In this document: positions 8,612 to 16,650 of the stretch, one piece after another
Layout of the letters: each line of letters begins with the position of its first letter
Numbering within the stretch: position 1 is the stretch's first letter
Assembly: GCA_020048405.1 (NCBI GenBank)
Contig: JAIFMP010000032.1
Coordinates: 1 to 40,327, forward strand
Reading direction: 5' to 3'
DNA length: 40,327 nt
Source of the DNA: Hydrogenophaga sp.
Lineage (GTDB): Bacteria; Pseudomonadota; Gammaproteobacteria; Burkholderiales; Burkholderiaceae_C
Position numbers and translations under genes: made by a program
Notes under the pieces: model-generated
Told to the model about the DNA's origin: nothing
The model's database searches: none
Seen by the model: only the letters and a program-made list of their open reading frames with translations

Positions 8612-8639
8612 GGGGGAATACAGGCGTAGCGTTGAAAGA

Positions 8640-10376
8640 TCAGCCCCGGTCCTGCAAGGCCACATACGCCGCGTTGGTGGATAAGTGGAGGCGCCCCTCC
8701 AGTCCGGCCAGCAACGCGGTGCCCTGCATGCGGTCTTGCACGGGGCCCTTTACCTCGGCCACGTGCAGGACCACGCCGCGTGCGCTCAAGTCGCGCTGCA
8801 AATCGGTCAGGGCTTCCAGGCCAGTCAGATCTACCCGGTTCACGGCGCTCATGATCAGCACCACGGCACGGGGCTCGGCAAGTTTGGCCAGTTCGGCCAT
8901 CAGCCGGGCTTCGATGGCACGCAAGTTGCCAAAAAATATGCTTTCGTCGATGCGCAAAAACAGCACGCCAGGCAGCGTTTCCACCCCATGGCGCTCAACG
9001 TTGCGAAAGTGCTCGGTGCCCGCCACACGCCCCACCACCGCGATGTGCGGCGTGCTGGCCCGGTACAGCAGCGTGGCCAGCGAAAGCGCGATGCCCAGCA
9101 CGATGCCGCCCTGGAGCCCCAGCACCAGCACCCCGAGCGCTGTCCCCAGCCAGGCCAGCGCATCGGCCCGGTCATAGGCCCAGGCGCGGCGAAACTCAGC
9201 CACGTCGACCATGTTGACTGCGGCCACCACGATGCTGGCCGCCAACACGGGCAACGGTATGCGCGCAAACCCCGCCGTGCCAGCCCACACCAGCGCCAGC
9301 ATGGCGAACGCGGCCACCACGCTGGCCAGTGGCGTTTGTGCGCCAGCCGCCACGTTGATGGCGGTGCGCGACAGCCCGCCGCCCACCGGCATGCCCCCGG
9401 CCACCGAAGCCACCACATTCGACAGGCCCAGGCCCACCAACTCCTGGTTGGGGTTGACACGCTCACGCCGCTTGATCGCCAGTGCCTGTGCCATGGCGAT
9501 GTTCTGCACCGTGCCAATAAAGGCCAGAATGAGGGCGGGCACCACCAAGAGCCCCAGTTCACTCAGGCCGGGCAGCAGCATCCCCATTTCGGGCAGCCCC
9601 TGCTTGATCTGGCCCACCACGGCCACGCCGTGTCGGGTGTCCAGCTCCCAGGCCACCACAGCAACGGTGGACAGCACCACCACGGCCAGAGGCATCAGCC
9701 GGACCACCATGTCTGCGGGCCCGCGCGCCAGCCCCCAGCGCACCAGCAGCGGTGCCAGTGCAGAGCGCGTTGCCACCAGCACGCCCACCGACACCGCCGC
9801 CAGCGCCACCGTGGGCAGGTGGGCTTGCGGCAAGTGGGCCACCGTGGCGCTCAGCTGGCCCCAGGCTCCGACACCGGGGGCGGAGACCCCCAGCATCAGC
9901 TTCATCTGGCTGATCAGGATCAACCACGCCGAACCGGAAATGAAACCGCTGACCACCGGGCGGCTGAGCAAGCTGGCCAGAAAACCCAGCCGCAACAGGC
10001 CCATGGCCAGCACCATCAGGCCCGACATCAGCGCCAAGGCCGCAGCCATCGACACATACTGTGCAGACCCCGGCACTGCGATGGGGCTGAGCACCGAAAA
10101 GGTGACGATGGCCGTGATGGCCACGGGCCCCACTGCCTGCGTCATGCTGCTGCCCACCAAGGCGTACGCCAACACCGGCAGGATGCTGACGTACAACCCG
10201 GCCTGTGGCGGCAAACCCGCCAGCAGGGCGTAGGCAAGGCTCTGGGGCAACACCAGCACGGCCACCACCACGCCTGCCAGCACATCGGCGCCCAAGTGCT
10301 GGCGCGAGTAGGCACGCCACCACAAGCCCTTGAGCAGGGTGCCCGCGTGTTCAGAAAAGGAGCGCAAAACGGTCAT
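8640..10376 (-). CDS. SulP family anion transporter with a STAS domain
   Basis: This 578-residue inner-membrane protein has many hydrophobic segments across residues about 25-430. It carries the N-terminal SulP signature (LPQSLAYALLAGLPPQAGLY, then AVGPVAITAIVT). A cytoplasmic STAS domain occupies the last 120 or so residues (GVLFLRIDESIFFGN, VLIMSAVNRVDLTGLEAL). SulP proteins move sulfate, bicarbonate, dicarboxylates or other anions; nothing here fixes the substrate. ATG 10376 (MTVLRSFSEHAG) suits the length of the family better than the in-frame starts further upstream. The gene is divergent from the ankyrin gene, 98 bases away, and may lead into the PcfJ-HIRAN gene. Confidence 0.88.
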   Translation of the reverse strand: MTVLRSFSEHAGTLLKGLWWRAYSRQHLGADVLAGVVVAVLVLPQSLAYALLAGLPPQAGLYVSILPVLAYALVGSSMTQAVGPVAITAIVTFSVLSPIAVPGSAQYVSMAAALALMSGLMVLAMGLLRLGFLASLLSRPVVSGFISGSAWLILISQMKLMLGVSAPGVGAWGQLSATVAHLPQAHLPTVALAAVSVGVLVATRSALAPLLVRWGLARGPADMVVRLMPLAVVVLSTVAVVAWELDTRHGVAVVGQIKQGLPEMGMLLPGLSELGLLVVPALILAFIGTVQNIAMAQALAIKRRERVNPNQELVGLGLSNVVASVAGGMPVGGGLSRTAINVAAGAQTPLASVVAAFAMLALVWAGTAGFARIPLPVLAASIVVAAVNMVDVAEFRRAWAYDRADALAWLGTALGVLVLGLQGGIVLGIALSLATLLYRASTPHIAVVGRVAGTEHFRNVERHGVETLPGVLFLRIDESIFFGNLRAIEARLMAELAKLAEPRAVVLIMSAVNRVDLTGLEALTDLQRDLSARGVVLHVAEVKGPVQDRMQGTALLAGLEGRLHLSTNAAYVALQDRG

Positions 10377-10474
10377 GCGTGAAAGAGGCAAAAGTCGTTG
10401 GCGTGGTGCCATCGAGCCAAGTTGCAACTGTAGCGGGCTGCGGCCCCGCAAGCCGCCGCGTACCATCCGGCTCC

Positions 10475-10885
10475 ATGACCGATTGGAAAACACGCCAGAT
10501 GATCAAAGCCTCGGGCTGGCCGCTGTCACCCGACACCCTGGCCCCCGGCACCGACTTCAACGCCGCTCAGGCCGATGGCCTGGTGCCCCTGCACTGGGCG
10601 GTGCAAGGCGGCAAACCCGGCCTGCTGGAGTACCTGCTGGCCCAGGGGGCCGACGTGAATGCACAGCCTCCCGGCGGCCACGGCCTGTTGGCGTGGGCCT
10701 TGGCATCGAAAAACTACCAAAGCGTGATGCTGCTGATCGAGCAGCTCAAAGCCACTGGTGCCCCGCCACCCGACGAGGCACTGCAAAAACGCCTGGCCCA
10801 GGCCTTTGCTGGCAGCCACACCAACGCGAAAAACCGCTTGCAGCAAACGCTGCGCGACTGGCAGCGCATCAGCAAGCAGGGCTGA
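10475..10885 (+). CDS. Small ankyrin-repeat protein
   Basis: The 136-residue protein carries about two ankyrin repeats (DGLVPLHWAVQGGKPGLLEY, then LLAQGADVNAQPPGGHGLLA), followed by a helical C-terminus ending in WQRISKQG. It has no signal peptide. Ankyrin repeats bind proteins, and the partner is unknown. The start MTDWKTRQMIKASGWPL at 10475 avoids an unlikely N-terminal extension that would overlap the SulP promoter region. The last 17 bases overlap the end of acr3 on the other strand. Confidence 0.75.
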   Translation: MTDWKTRQMIKASGWPLSPDTLAPGTDFNAAQADGLVPLHWAVQGGKPGLLEYLLAQGADVNAQPPGGHGLLAWALASKNYQSVMLLIEQLKATGAPPPDEALQKRLAQAFAGSHTNAKNRLQQTLRDWQRISKQG

Positions 10886-11951
10886 CGCCACGCTCGTACC
10901 AACCCTTGCTGCGGTTGACCACGGCCACCACCGCCAGCATCACCGGTACCTCGATCAACACGCCCACCACCGTGGCCAAGGCCGCGCCGGAGTTGAAGCC
11001 AAACAAGCTGATGGCGGCAGCCACCGCCAGCTCAAAAAAGTTGCTGGCCCCAATCAGCGCCGACGGGCAAGCCACGCTGTGCTTTTCGCCCACGGCGCGG
11101 TTCAGCCAGTAGGCCAAGCCAGAGTTGAACACCACCTGAATCAGGATGGGCACAGCCAGCATGGCAATCACCAGCGGCTGCTTCAGGATGGCTTCGCCCT
11201 GGAAGGCAAACAGCAGCACCAGCGTGACCAGCAGCGCCACGATGCTGAACGGCCCCAGCCGCTCCATGGCCGCGTCGAACGCGCCCTGCCCTTTTTGCAG
11301 CAGCGCCTTGCGCAGCCACTGCGCCAGCACCACAGGAATGACGATGTACAGCACCACAGACGTCACCAGCGTGGCCCACGGCACGATGATGGCCGACATG
11401 CCCAGCAGCAGCCCCACCAGCGGCGCAAACGCCACCACCATGATGCTGTCGTTCAGCGCCACCTGGCTCAGGGTGAACAGCGGGTCGCCACCGGTCAGGC
11501 GGCTCCACACAAACACCATGGCCGTGCAGGGCGCGGCGGCCAGCAGAATGAGCCCGGCCACGTAGCTGTCGAGCTGGTCGGCAGGCAGCCAATCGGCAAA
11601 CACGTGCCGAATGAACACCCACCCCAGCAACGCCATGGAAAACGGTTTGACCAGCCAGTTGACGAACAGCGTGACGCCAATGCCACGCATGTGCTGGCGC
11701 ACCTGGCCCAGCGCACCAAAGTCCACCTTCACCAGCATGGGAATGACCATCACCCAAATCAGCAAACCCACCGGCAGGTTGACCTGCGCCACCTCCATGC
11801 GGCCCACGGCCTGGAACACGGCAGGGGCCATCTGTCCCAGCGCAATGCCCGCCACGATGCACAGGAACACCCACACCGTCAGGTAGCGTTCGAACACGCT
11901 CATGGGTGCACCTGCGGCCAGCTTGGCCGTGGTTTCGCACTGAGCACTCAT
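10869..11951 (-). CDS. acr3: Acr3 family arsenite efflux permease
   Basis: This 360-residue membrane protein of the BART superfamily has about ten transmembrane helices. The conserved Cys of Acr3 is in LLAAAPCTAMVFVWSRLTGG, and the conserved Glu is in GASNFFELAVAAAI. It would export arsenite, driven by the proton-motive force. The ATG at 11951 overlaps the stop of the arsR-arsC gene as ATGA, so translation is probably coupled. It is the third gene of the ars operon. Confidence 0.92.
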   Translation of the reverse strand: MSAQCETTAKLAAGAPMSVFERYLTVWVFLCIVAGIALGQMAPAVFQAVGRMEVAQVNLPVGLLIWVMVIPMLVKVDFGALGQVRQHMRGIGVTLFVNWLVKPFSMALLGWVFIRHVFADWLPADQLDSYVAGLILLAAAPCTAMVFVWSRLTGGDPLFTLSQVALNDSIMVVAFAPLVGLLLGMSAIIVPWATLVTSVVLYIVIPVVLAQWLRKALLQKGQGAFDAAMERLGPFSIVALLVTLVLLFAFQGEAILKQPLVIAMLAVPILIQVVFNSGLAYWLNRAVGEKHSVACPSALIGASNFFELAVAAAISLFGFNSGAALATVVGVLIEVPVMLAVVAVVNRSKGWYERGVSPAC

Positions 11952-12802
11952 CCGGCCACGCCAATCTCTGCCAGGTGCTGCTGGCGGGCCAAGTGGTCGA
12001 GAGAGTCCAGCGGCAACGAGGTGAACAGCTCGATGCGGCGGCGCAGCACGGCAGCGGCGGTCACGAAAGCATGGTGAACGTCTGCGTCGGTACCCTTGGC
12101 AGCCACAGGGTCGGCCACACCCCAGTGCGCCACAGCGGGGTGGCCGGGCCACACGGGGCAGATTTCACCGGCTGCCTGGTCGCAGACGGTGACGATGAAG
12201 TCCATGTGGGGCGCACCTTCGACCGAGAACTCCTGCCAGGATTTGCTGCGCAAACCTTCGGTGGGCAACCCGCTGTGCTGCAAAAACGCCAGTGTGTGCG
12301 GATTGACCGCACCCGCTGGCTGACTGCCGGCCGAATAGGCCGTGAAGCGGTGTGGGGCGAGCGCGTTCAGCTGCGCTTCGGCCAGGATGCTGCGGGCTGA
12401 ATTGCCGGTGCACAAAAACAGCACGTTGTAGGAGGTGGGTGGCATGGTGGCTCCAGGGTTGCAGGATGTGGGAAGGCAGGCCACCGGCGCGGCGTTGACC
12501 CCGCATGGTTGGCCCTGACAGCAGTTGTCGGTCAGGTGGCTGATGAGCGCATTCATGGTGTCAAACCGGGCGCTGTACATGATTTTCCGGCCATCGGGGC
12601 GCTGCAGCAGCAGGCCCGACTGGGTGAGTTCTTTCAGGTGAAACGACAGCGCCGACGGAGCCAGCGACAGCCGCTCGGCCAGCACACCCGCCGCCAGACC
12701 GTCTGGCCCGGCCTGCACCAGGAGCTTGAACACCGCCAACCGGGCATCGTGCGCCAAAGCGGCCAGCGCGCTGACCACTTCGGTGTGGGTGATGGCGGCC
12801 AT
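11948..12802 (-). CDS. ArsR-ArsC fusion: arsenic-responsive repressor joined to arsenate reductase
   Basis: This is one 284-residue chain. Residues 1-100 are an ArsR/SmtB winged helix (LAPSALSFHLKELTQSGLLL) followed by a Cys cluster (C94, C95, C100, with C109 and C114 in the linker) that could sense arsenite. Residues about 124-284 are a low-molecular-weight-phosphatase-type ArsC. Its CX5R loop, CTGNSARS, is at 131-138, with further cysteines C207 and C215 in VCDQAAGEICPVWPG, giving the three-Cys relay of thioredoxin-linked reductases. There is no frameshift between the halves. The start shares one base with the arsI stop (TGATG). The operon would detect arsenic, reduce arsenate and export arsenite. 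Confidence 0.9.
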   Translation of the reverse strand: MAAITHTEVVSALAALAHDARLAVFKLLVQAGPDGLAAGVLAERLSLAPSALSFHLKELTQSGLLLQRPDGRKIMYSARFDTMNALISHLTDNCCQGQPCGVNAAPVACLPTSCNPGATMPPTSYNVLFLCTGNSARSILAEAQLNALAPHRFTAYSAGSQPAGAVNPHTLAFLQHSGLPTEGLRSKSWQEFSVEGAPHMDFIVTVCDQAAGEICPVWPGHPAVAHWGVADPVAAKGTDADVHHAFVTAAAVLRRRIELFTSLPLDSLDHLARQQHLAEIGVAG

Positions 12803-13305
12803 CAGCAGCAGCCCCTGCGGGCAGTGCCGCCAGGGGTAGGGGCACAGCAGCCGCCGCTGGTTGCTACACCTTTGGAAGCTGCTGGTTCACAACAGGTATG
12901 CGCAATATCCTGATTTGACTCATTTTTTACAGCATTGAACGTGGGGATATTGCCCAGTGTGTGGAACTGCTCCCACGCCACGCCTTGTGGGTCGGTCACC
13001 CAGTATTTGTCGCTGCGGGCATAGCAGCAGGTGGTTTCGCCTTCGTCCAACAGCGCTATGTCGGCGGCTTGGGCCTGTGCCTTGAGGGTGGCCAGGTCAT
13101 CGGCGTTGTCCACTTGAATGCCGAAGTGGTCGACCCCTGGCTGCACACCCCGAGTGGAAATGGCAAAGTTGACCGGTGGGTCGGCCAGCATCCATTTGGC
13201 GTAGTCAGCCTCCACGCGCGCGGGCTCGGCGGCAAACAGCTTGCTGTAAAACGCCTGGCTGGCAGCCAGGTCAGACACATGCAGGTGAACGTGAAAACGC
13301 TTCAT
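12802..13305 (-). CDS. arsI: ArsI/CadI-type VOC protein, C-As lyase candidate
   Basis: The 167-residue vicinal-oxygen-chelate protein has candidate iron ligands H5 or H7, H60 (VDHFGIQV) and E112 (VAWEQFHT). It has the vicinal cysteines C93-C94 (GETTCCYARSDKYW) that hold trivalent methylarsenicals in ArsI. ArsI breaks the carbon-arsenic bond of methylarsenite and releases arsenite. Beyond residue 125 there is an extra Cys-rich tail with three CC pairs (HTCCEP, GGCCAP, RRGCC). AAGGAG sits before the ATG. As first gene of the ars operon it precedes the arsR-arsC fusion. The name CadI is used for close relatives. Confidence 0.88.
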   Translation of the reverse strand: MKRFHVHLHVSDLAASQAFYSKLFAAEPARVEADYAKWMLADPPVNFAISTRGVQPGVDHFGIQVDNADDLATLKAQAQAADIALLDEGETTCCYARSDKYWVTDPQGVAWEQFHTLGNIPTFNAVKNESNQDIAHTCCEPAASKGVATSGGCCAPTPGGTARRGCC

Positions 13306-13328
13306 GGTGACTCCTTTTGACCCATTGC

Positions 13329-13344
13329 TTCAATAAACGTTGAA
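13329..13344. promoter_or_regulatory. Possible ArsR operator
   Basis: TTCAA-TAAACG-TTGAA is an inverted repeat with 5-base arms, located 24 bases upstream of arsI in the arsI/moaA intergenic region. The position fits control by the ArsR half of the fusion protein. Binding is inferred. Confidence 0.4.
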
Positions 13345-13413
13345 ATTAAAACACGGAACGGGAGCCACACAAACCCCCATGCACCAAAGGGCCGCCCCGG
13401 CACCCGTGGCCGA

Positions 13414-13435
13414 GGCCGGGCCGATAATCCCGGCC
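13414..13435 (+). promoter_or_regulatory. Hairpin and -10-like GATAAT just before moaA
   Basis: GGCCGGG and CCCGGCC are 7-base arms around an 8-base loop and end one base before the moaA ATG. The loop contains GATAAT (13423-13428), which looks like a -10 box. If used, transcription would start at or very near the ATG and give a leaderless or almost leaderless mRNA. No clear -35 box is seen. Confidence 0.3.
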
Positions 13436-13436
13436 C

Positions 13437-14630
13437 ATGTCTGAACGCGTCATTCCCATCGCAGACCACCGCATGCAAACGCTGGCGGCCCATCTGCCTG
13501 CGCAACACATTCCCGCCACCGGCCTGCTGGCCGACGGGCTGGGCCGACCGCTGCGCGATTTGCGCATCAGCGTGACCGACCGCTGCAATTTCCGTTGCAG
13601 CTACTGCATGCCCAAAGAGGTGTTCACGTCCGATTACGCCTACCTGCCGCACAGCGCCCTGCTCACCTTCGAAGAAATCACCCGCGTGGCCAAACAGTTT
13701 GTGGCGCACGGGGTGCAAAAAATCCGCCTGACCGGGGGCGAGCCGCTGCTGCGCAAACACATTGAGGTGCTGGTTGCTCAACTGGCAGCGCTGCGCACCG
13801 TGGAAGGCAAACCGCTGGACCTGACACTGACCACCAACGGCAGCCTGCTGCGCAAAAAAGCCCAGGCACTGAAAGACGCGGGCTTGAACCGCGTGACCGT
13901 GAGCCTGGACGGCCTGGACGACGCAGTGTTCCGCCGCATGAACGATGTGGACTTTCCGGTGGCCGACGTACTCGACGGCCTGCAAGCCGCCCAGGAGGTG
14001 GGACTGGGCCTGAACGCCCAAGGCCAGCCCACGGGGCTGAAGGTGAACATGGTGGTCAAGCGCGGCACCAACGACGACCAGATATTGCCCATGGCACGCC
14101 ACTTCCGGGGCAGCGGCATCACGCTGCGCTTCATCGAATACATGGACGTGGGCGCCACCAACGGCTGGCGCATGAACGAGGTGATGCCCAGCGCCGAGGT
14201 GGTGCGGCACATCCACAGCGAGATGCCGCTGGTGCAGCTCGACCCCTCGGCCCCCGGCGAAACCGCCGAGCGCTGGGGCTATGCCGGGCCAGACGGCCAG
14301 CACGACCCGGCTTTGGGCGAAATCGGCGTGATCAGCAGCGTGACGCAAGCCTTTTGTGGCGACTGCAACCGCGCCCGCCTGAGCACCGAGGGCAAGGTGT
14401 ACCTGTGCCTGTTTGCCAGCCAAGGGCACGATCTGCGTGGCTTCATACGCGGCACACCGGGCCAGGACGGCCATTTGGGCCACCCCGCCAGCGACGAAGA
14501 GTTGGCCAGTGCCATCGGGGCCATCTGGCAGGGCCGCACCGACCGCTATTCACAACTGCGCGCCAGCCTGCCGCCGGACGAGGCGCAAAAAAGCGGCCGT
14601 CGGGTGGAGATGAGCTACATCGGCGGCTGA
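13437..14630 (+). CDS. moaA: GTP 3',8-cyclase MoaA
   Basis: This radical SAM enzyme carries out the first step of molybdenum cofactor synthesis, rearranging GTP. In 397 residues it shows the radical SAM cluster C50-x3-C54-x2-C57 (CNFRCSYC), the TGGEPLLR glycine-rich strand, and a C-terminal second [4Fe-4S] site ([20 protein letters not shown]). It ends in the GG dipeptide (MSYIGG) needed for activity. It is the first gene of a rightward moaA-mobA-moeA run. No ordinary ribosome binding site is visible, because a GC hairpin fills the space before the ATG. Confidence 0.96.
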   Translation: MSERVIPIADHRMQTLAAHLPAQHIPATGLLADGLGRPLRDLRISVTDRCNFRCSYCMPKEVFTSDYAYLPHSALLTFEEITRVAKQFVAHGVQKIRLTGGEPLLRKHIEVLVAQLAALRTVEGKPLDLTLTTNGSLLRKKAQALKDAGLNRVTVSLDGLDDAVFRRMNDVDFPVADVLDGLQAAQEVGLGLNAQGQPTGLKVNMVVKRGTNDDQILPMARHFRGSGITLRFIEYMDVGATNGWRMNEVMPSAEVVRHIHSEMPLVQLDPSAPGETAERWGYAGPDGQHDPALGEIGVISSVTQAFCGDCNRARLSTEGKVYLCLFASQGHDLRGFIRGTPGQDGHLGHPASDEELASAIGAIWQGRTDRYSQLRASLPPDEAQKSGRRVEMSYIGG

Positions 14631-14650
14631 ACCTGAACCCCATCCCCCAC

Positions 14651-15283
14651 ATGACACACACACCCATTCTTCCCGGCGACATCACTGGCTTGGTGCTGGC
14701 CGGTGGCCGGGGCACCCGCATGGGCGGCACCGACAAGGGGCTGCAAAACTTCCACGGCACGCCCATGGCGCTGCACACCCTGCTGCGGCTGCAAATGCAA
14801 CAAGGCGGCTGGATCAGCGACACCCTGGTGAACGCCAACCGCCACCTGGCGGCTTACGAAGCCTTTGGCGCCCCCGTGTGGCCCGACACCCTGCCCGACT
14901 ACGCCGGTCCCCTGGCCGGTTTCATGACCGGGCTGGAACACGCCGAAACCCCATGGCTGTTGACCGTGCCCTGCGACACGCCCCGCTTTCCGCTGGACCT
15001 GGCCGAGCGCCTGGCCCAGGCCGCCAACCGCGAAGGGGCAGACATTGCGATGGTGGCAGCGCCCGAAGAAGACGGCAGCGTGCGCAGCCAGCCTGTGTTT
15101 TGCCTGCTGCGCGTGTCTCTGCTGGAAAGCCTGGTGGCCTTCACACAAGCTGGCGGCCGCAAGATCGACCGCTGGACTGGCCAACACCACACCGTGCTGG
15201 TGCCCTTCGATGTGCCCGGCGACGACCGCCGCGCCTTCTTCAACGCCAACACCCTGGCTGACCTGCAAGCGCTGGAAGCCTGA
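14651..15283 (+). CDS. mobA: Molybdenum cofactor guanylyltransferase MobA
   Basis: The 210-residue enzyme transfers GMP to molybdopterin to make the guanine dinucleotide cofactor used by DMSO-reductase-type enzymes. It starts near the nucleotide-binding motif [19 protein letters not shown] and has the PCDTPRFP Mg2+-binding loop. The ATG at 14651 ([14 protein letters not shown]) lies 20 bases after moaA, which supports one transcript. Confidence 0.93.
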   Translation: MTHTPILPGDITGLVLAGGRGTRMGGTDKGLQNFHGTPMALHTLLRLQMQQGGWISDTLVNANRHLAAYEAFGAPVWPDTLPDYAGPLAGFMTGLEHAETPWLLTVPCDTPRFPLDLAERLAQAANREGADIAMVAAPEEDGSVRSQPVFCLLRVSLLESLVAFTQAGGRKIDRWTGQHHTVLVPFDVPGDDRRAFFNANTLADLQALEA

Positions 15284-15309
15284 ACGGCCAAGCGCCGCCC
15301 TGTTTCAAC

Positions 15310-16620
15310 ATGAAATCCTTTGAACAGATTGCTGCGGAGCTGCAAGGCTACGACCCGCAGGCGCTGAGCGCCGATGCCGTGAACACCTTTCTGGCCCAGA
15401 TGGTGGAGCCCGTGCAACGCACCGAGGTGCTGCCGCTGTTCGAGGCCTTCGAGCGCGTGCTGGCCACCGATGTGGTGTCCCCCGTCAGCGTGCCGCCGCA
15501 TGACAACTCGGCCATGGACGGCTATGCATTCGACGGCGCCCAACTGCAACCCGACCAGCCGCTGACGCTGCAACCCGTGGGCGGCACCGCCTTTGCGGGC
15601 AAAGCTTGGCAAGGCGAAGTGGGCAAGGGCCAGTGCGTGAAGATCATGACCGGGGCCATCATGCCGACAGGCCTGAACACCGTGGTGCCGCAAGAACTGG
15701 TGCAAACCACTGTCGGTGGGACCATCACCATTGCCCCTGGCCTGCTGGCACTGGGCGACAACCGCCGCTTCATGGGTGAAGATCTGATGCAGGGCCAACC
15801 CGCCCTGCGCCAGGGCCAGCGCCTCACACCCGCCGCCCTGGGCCTGGTGGCCAGCATGGGGTTGCCCACAGTCACGGTGTACCGCCGCCTGCGAGTGGCC
15901 TACTTTTCCACCGGCGATGAAATTCTGAGCTTGGGCGACGCTCCGCGAGAGGGCGCGGTGTACGACAGCAACCGCTACACGGTGTTTGGCCTGCTCAAGC
16001 GCTTGGGCTGCGAGGTAATGGACCTGGGCGTGGTGGGCGACGACCCAGCGCAACTGGAAGCCACCTTCCGACGTGCGGCCAACGAAGCAGACGCCATCAT
16101 CACCAGCGGCGGGGTGAGCGTGGGCGAGGCCGACCACACCAAGTCCATGATGAAGAAGCTGGCCGGTGACGACCCGGCCAGTGGCGGTGGCGTGGCCTTA
16201 TGGCGCATCGCCATGAGGCCTGGCCGGCCCATGGCGGTAGGGCGCATCCCCAAGGCAGACGCCCCCCCCGCCGTGCTGTTTGGCCTGCCCGGGAACCCGG
16301 TGGCCGTGATGGTCACGTTCCTGGCGTTTGTGCGCCCTGCCCTGCAGCGCATGATGGGCTGCGAAGCGCCGCCCCCCGTGTTGCTGAAAGCCCGCAGCAC
16401 CCAGACCCTGCGCAAAAAGCCTGGCCGCACCGAGTACCAGCGAGGCCACGTCAAGACACGGCCCGACGGCTCGCTGTGGGTGGACGTGGCGGGCAACCAG
16501 GGCTCGGGCGTGCTGCGATCGATGGTCGAGGCGAATGGCCTGATCGTGTTGCACCACAACCAATCCAGCGTGGCTGCAGGCGATGAAGTGGACGTGATGG
16601 TGTTTGACGGAGTGGTCTGA
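15310..16620 (+). CDS. moeA: Molybdopterin molybdenumtransferase MoeA
   Basis: The 436-residue protein inserts molybdate into adenylylated molybdopterin. Family motifs appear in order: PPHDNSAMDGYAFDG, YFSTGDE, ITSGGVSVGEADHTK, and GLPGNPVAVMVTFLAF, then a C-terminal domain IV. It begins 26 bases after mobA. An enzyme using this cofactor is not encoded in the window. Confidence 0.95.
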   Translation: MKSFEQIAAELQGYDPQALSADAVNTFLAQMVEPVQRTEVLPLFEAFERVLATDVVSPVSVPPHDNSAMDGYAFDGAQLQPDQPLTLQPVGGTAFAGKAWQGEVGKGQCVKIMTGAIMPTGLNTVVPQELVQTTVGGTITIAPGLLALGDNRRFMGEDLMQGQPALRQGQRLTPAALGLVASMGLPTVTVYRRLRVAYFSTGDEILSLGDAPREGAVYDSNRYTVFGLLKRLGCEVMDLGVVGDDPAQLEATFRRAANEADAIITSGGVSVGEADHTKSMMKKLAGDDPASGGGVALWRIAMRPGRPMAVGRIPKADAPPAVLFGLPGNPVAVMVTFLAFVRPALQRMMGCEAPPPVLLKARSTQTLRKKPGRTEYQRGHVKTRPDGSLWVDVAGNQGSGVLRSMVEANGLIVLHHNQSSVAAGDEVDVMVFDGVV

Positions 16621-16650
16621 CAGAATGGGAAGACCCAACCGCGCACCCCC

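Noticed and set aside
8685-10382. Open frame of 565 codons on the plus strand opposite the SulP gene
   Set aside because: His/Gln/Arg-rich translation of the complement of a membrane protein gene; no start signal and no recognisable domain.
10758-12077. Open frame of 439 codons on the plus strand opposite acr3
   Set aside because: His/Gln-rich antisense frame; acr3 and the arsR-arsC fusion on the other strand are unambiguous.
13302-14483. Open frame of 393 codons on the minus strand opposite moaA
   Set aside because: moaA carries all its cysteine motifs on the plus strand; this frame has no family features.
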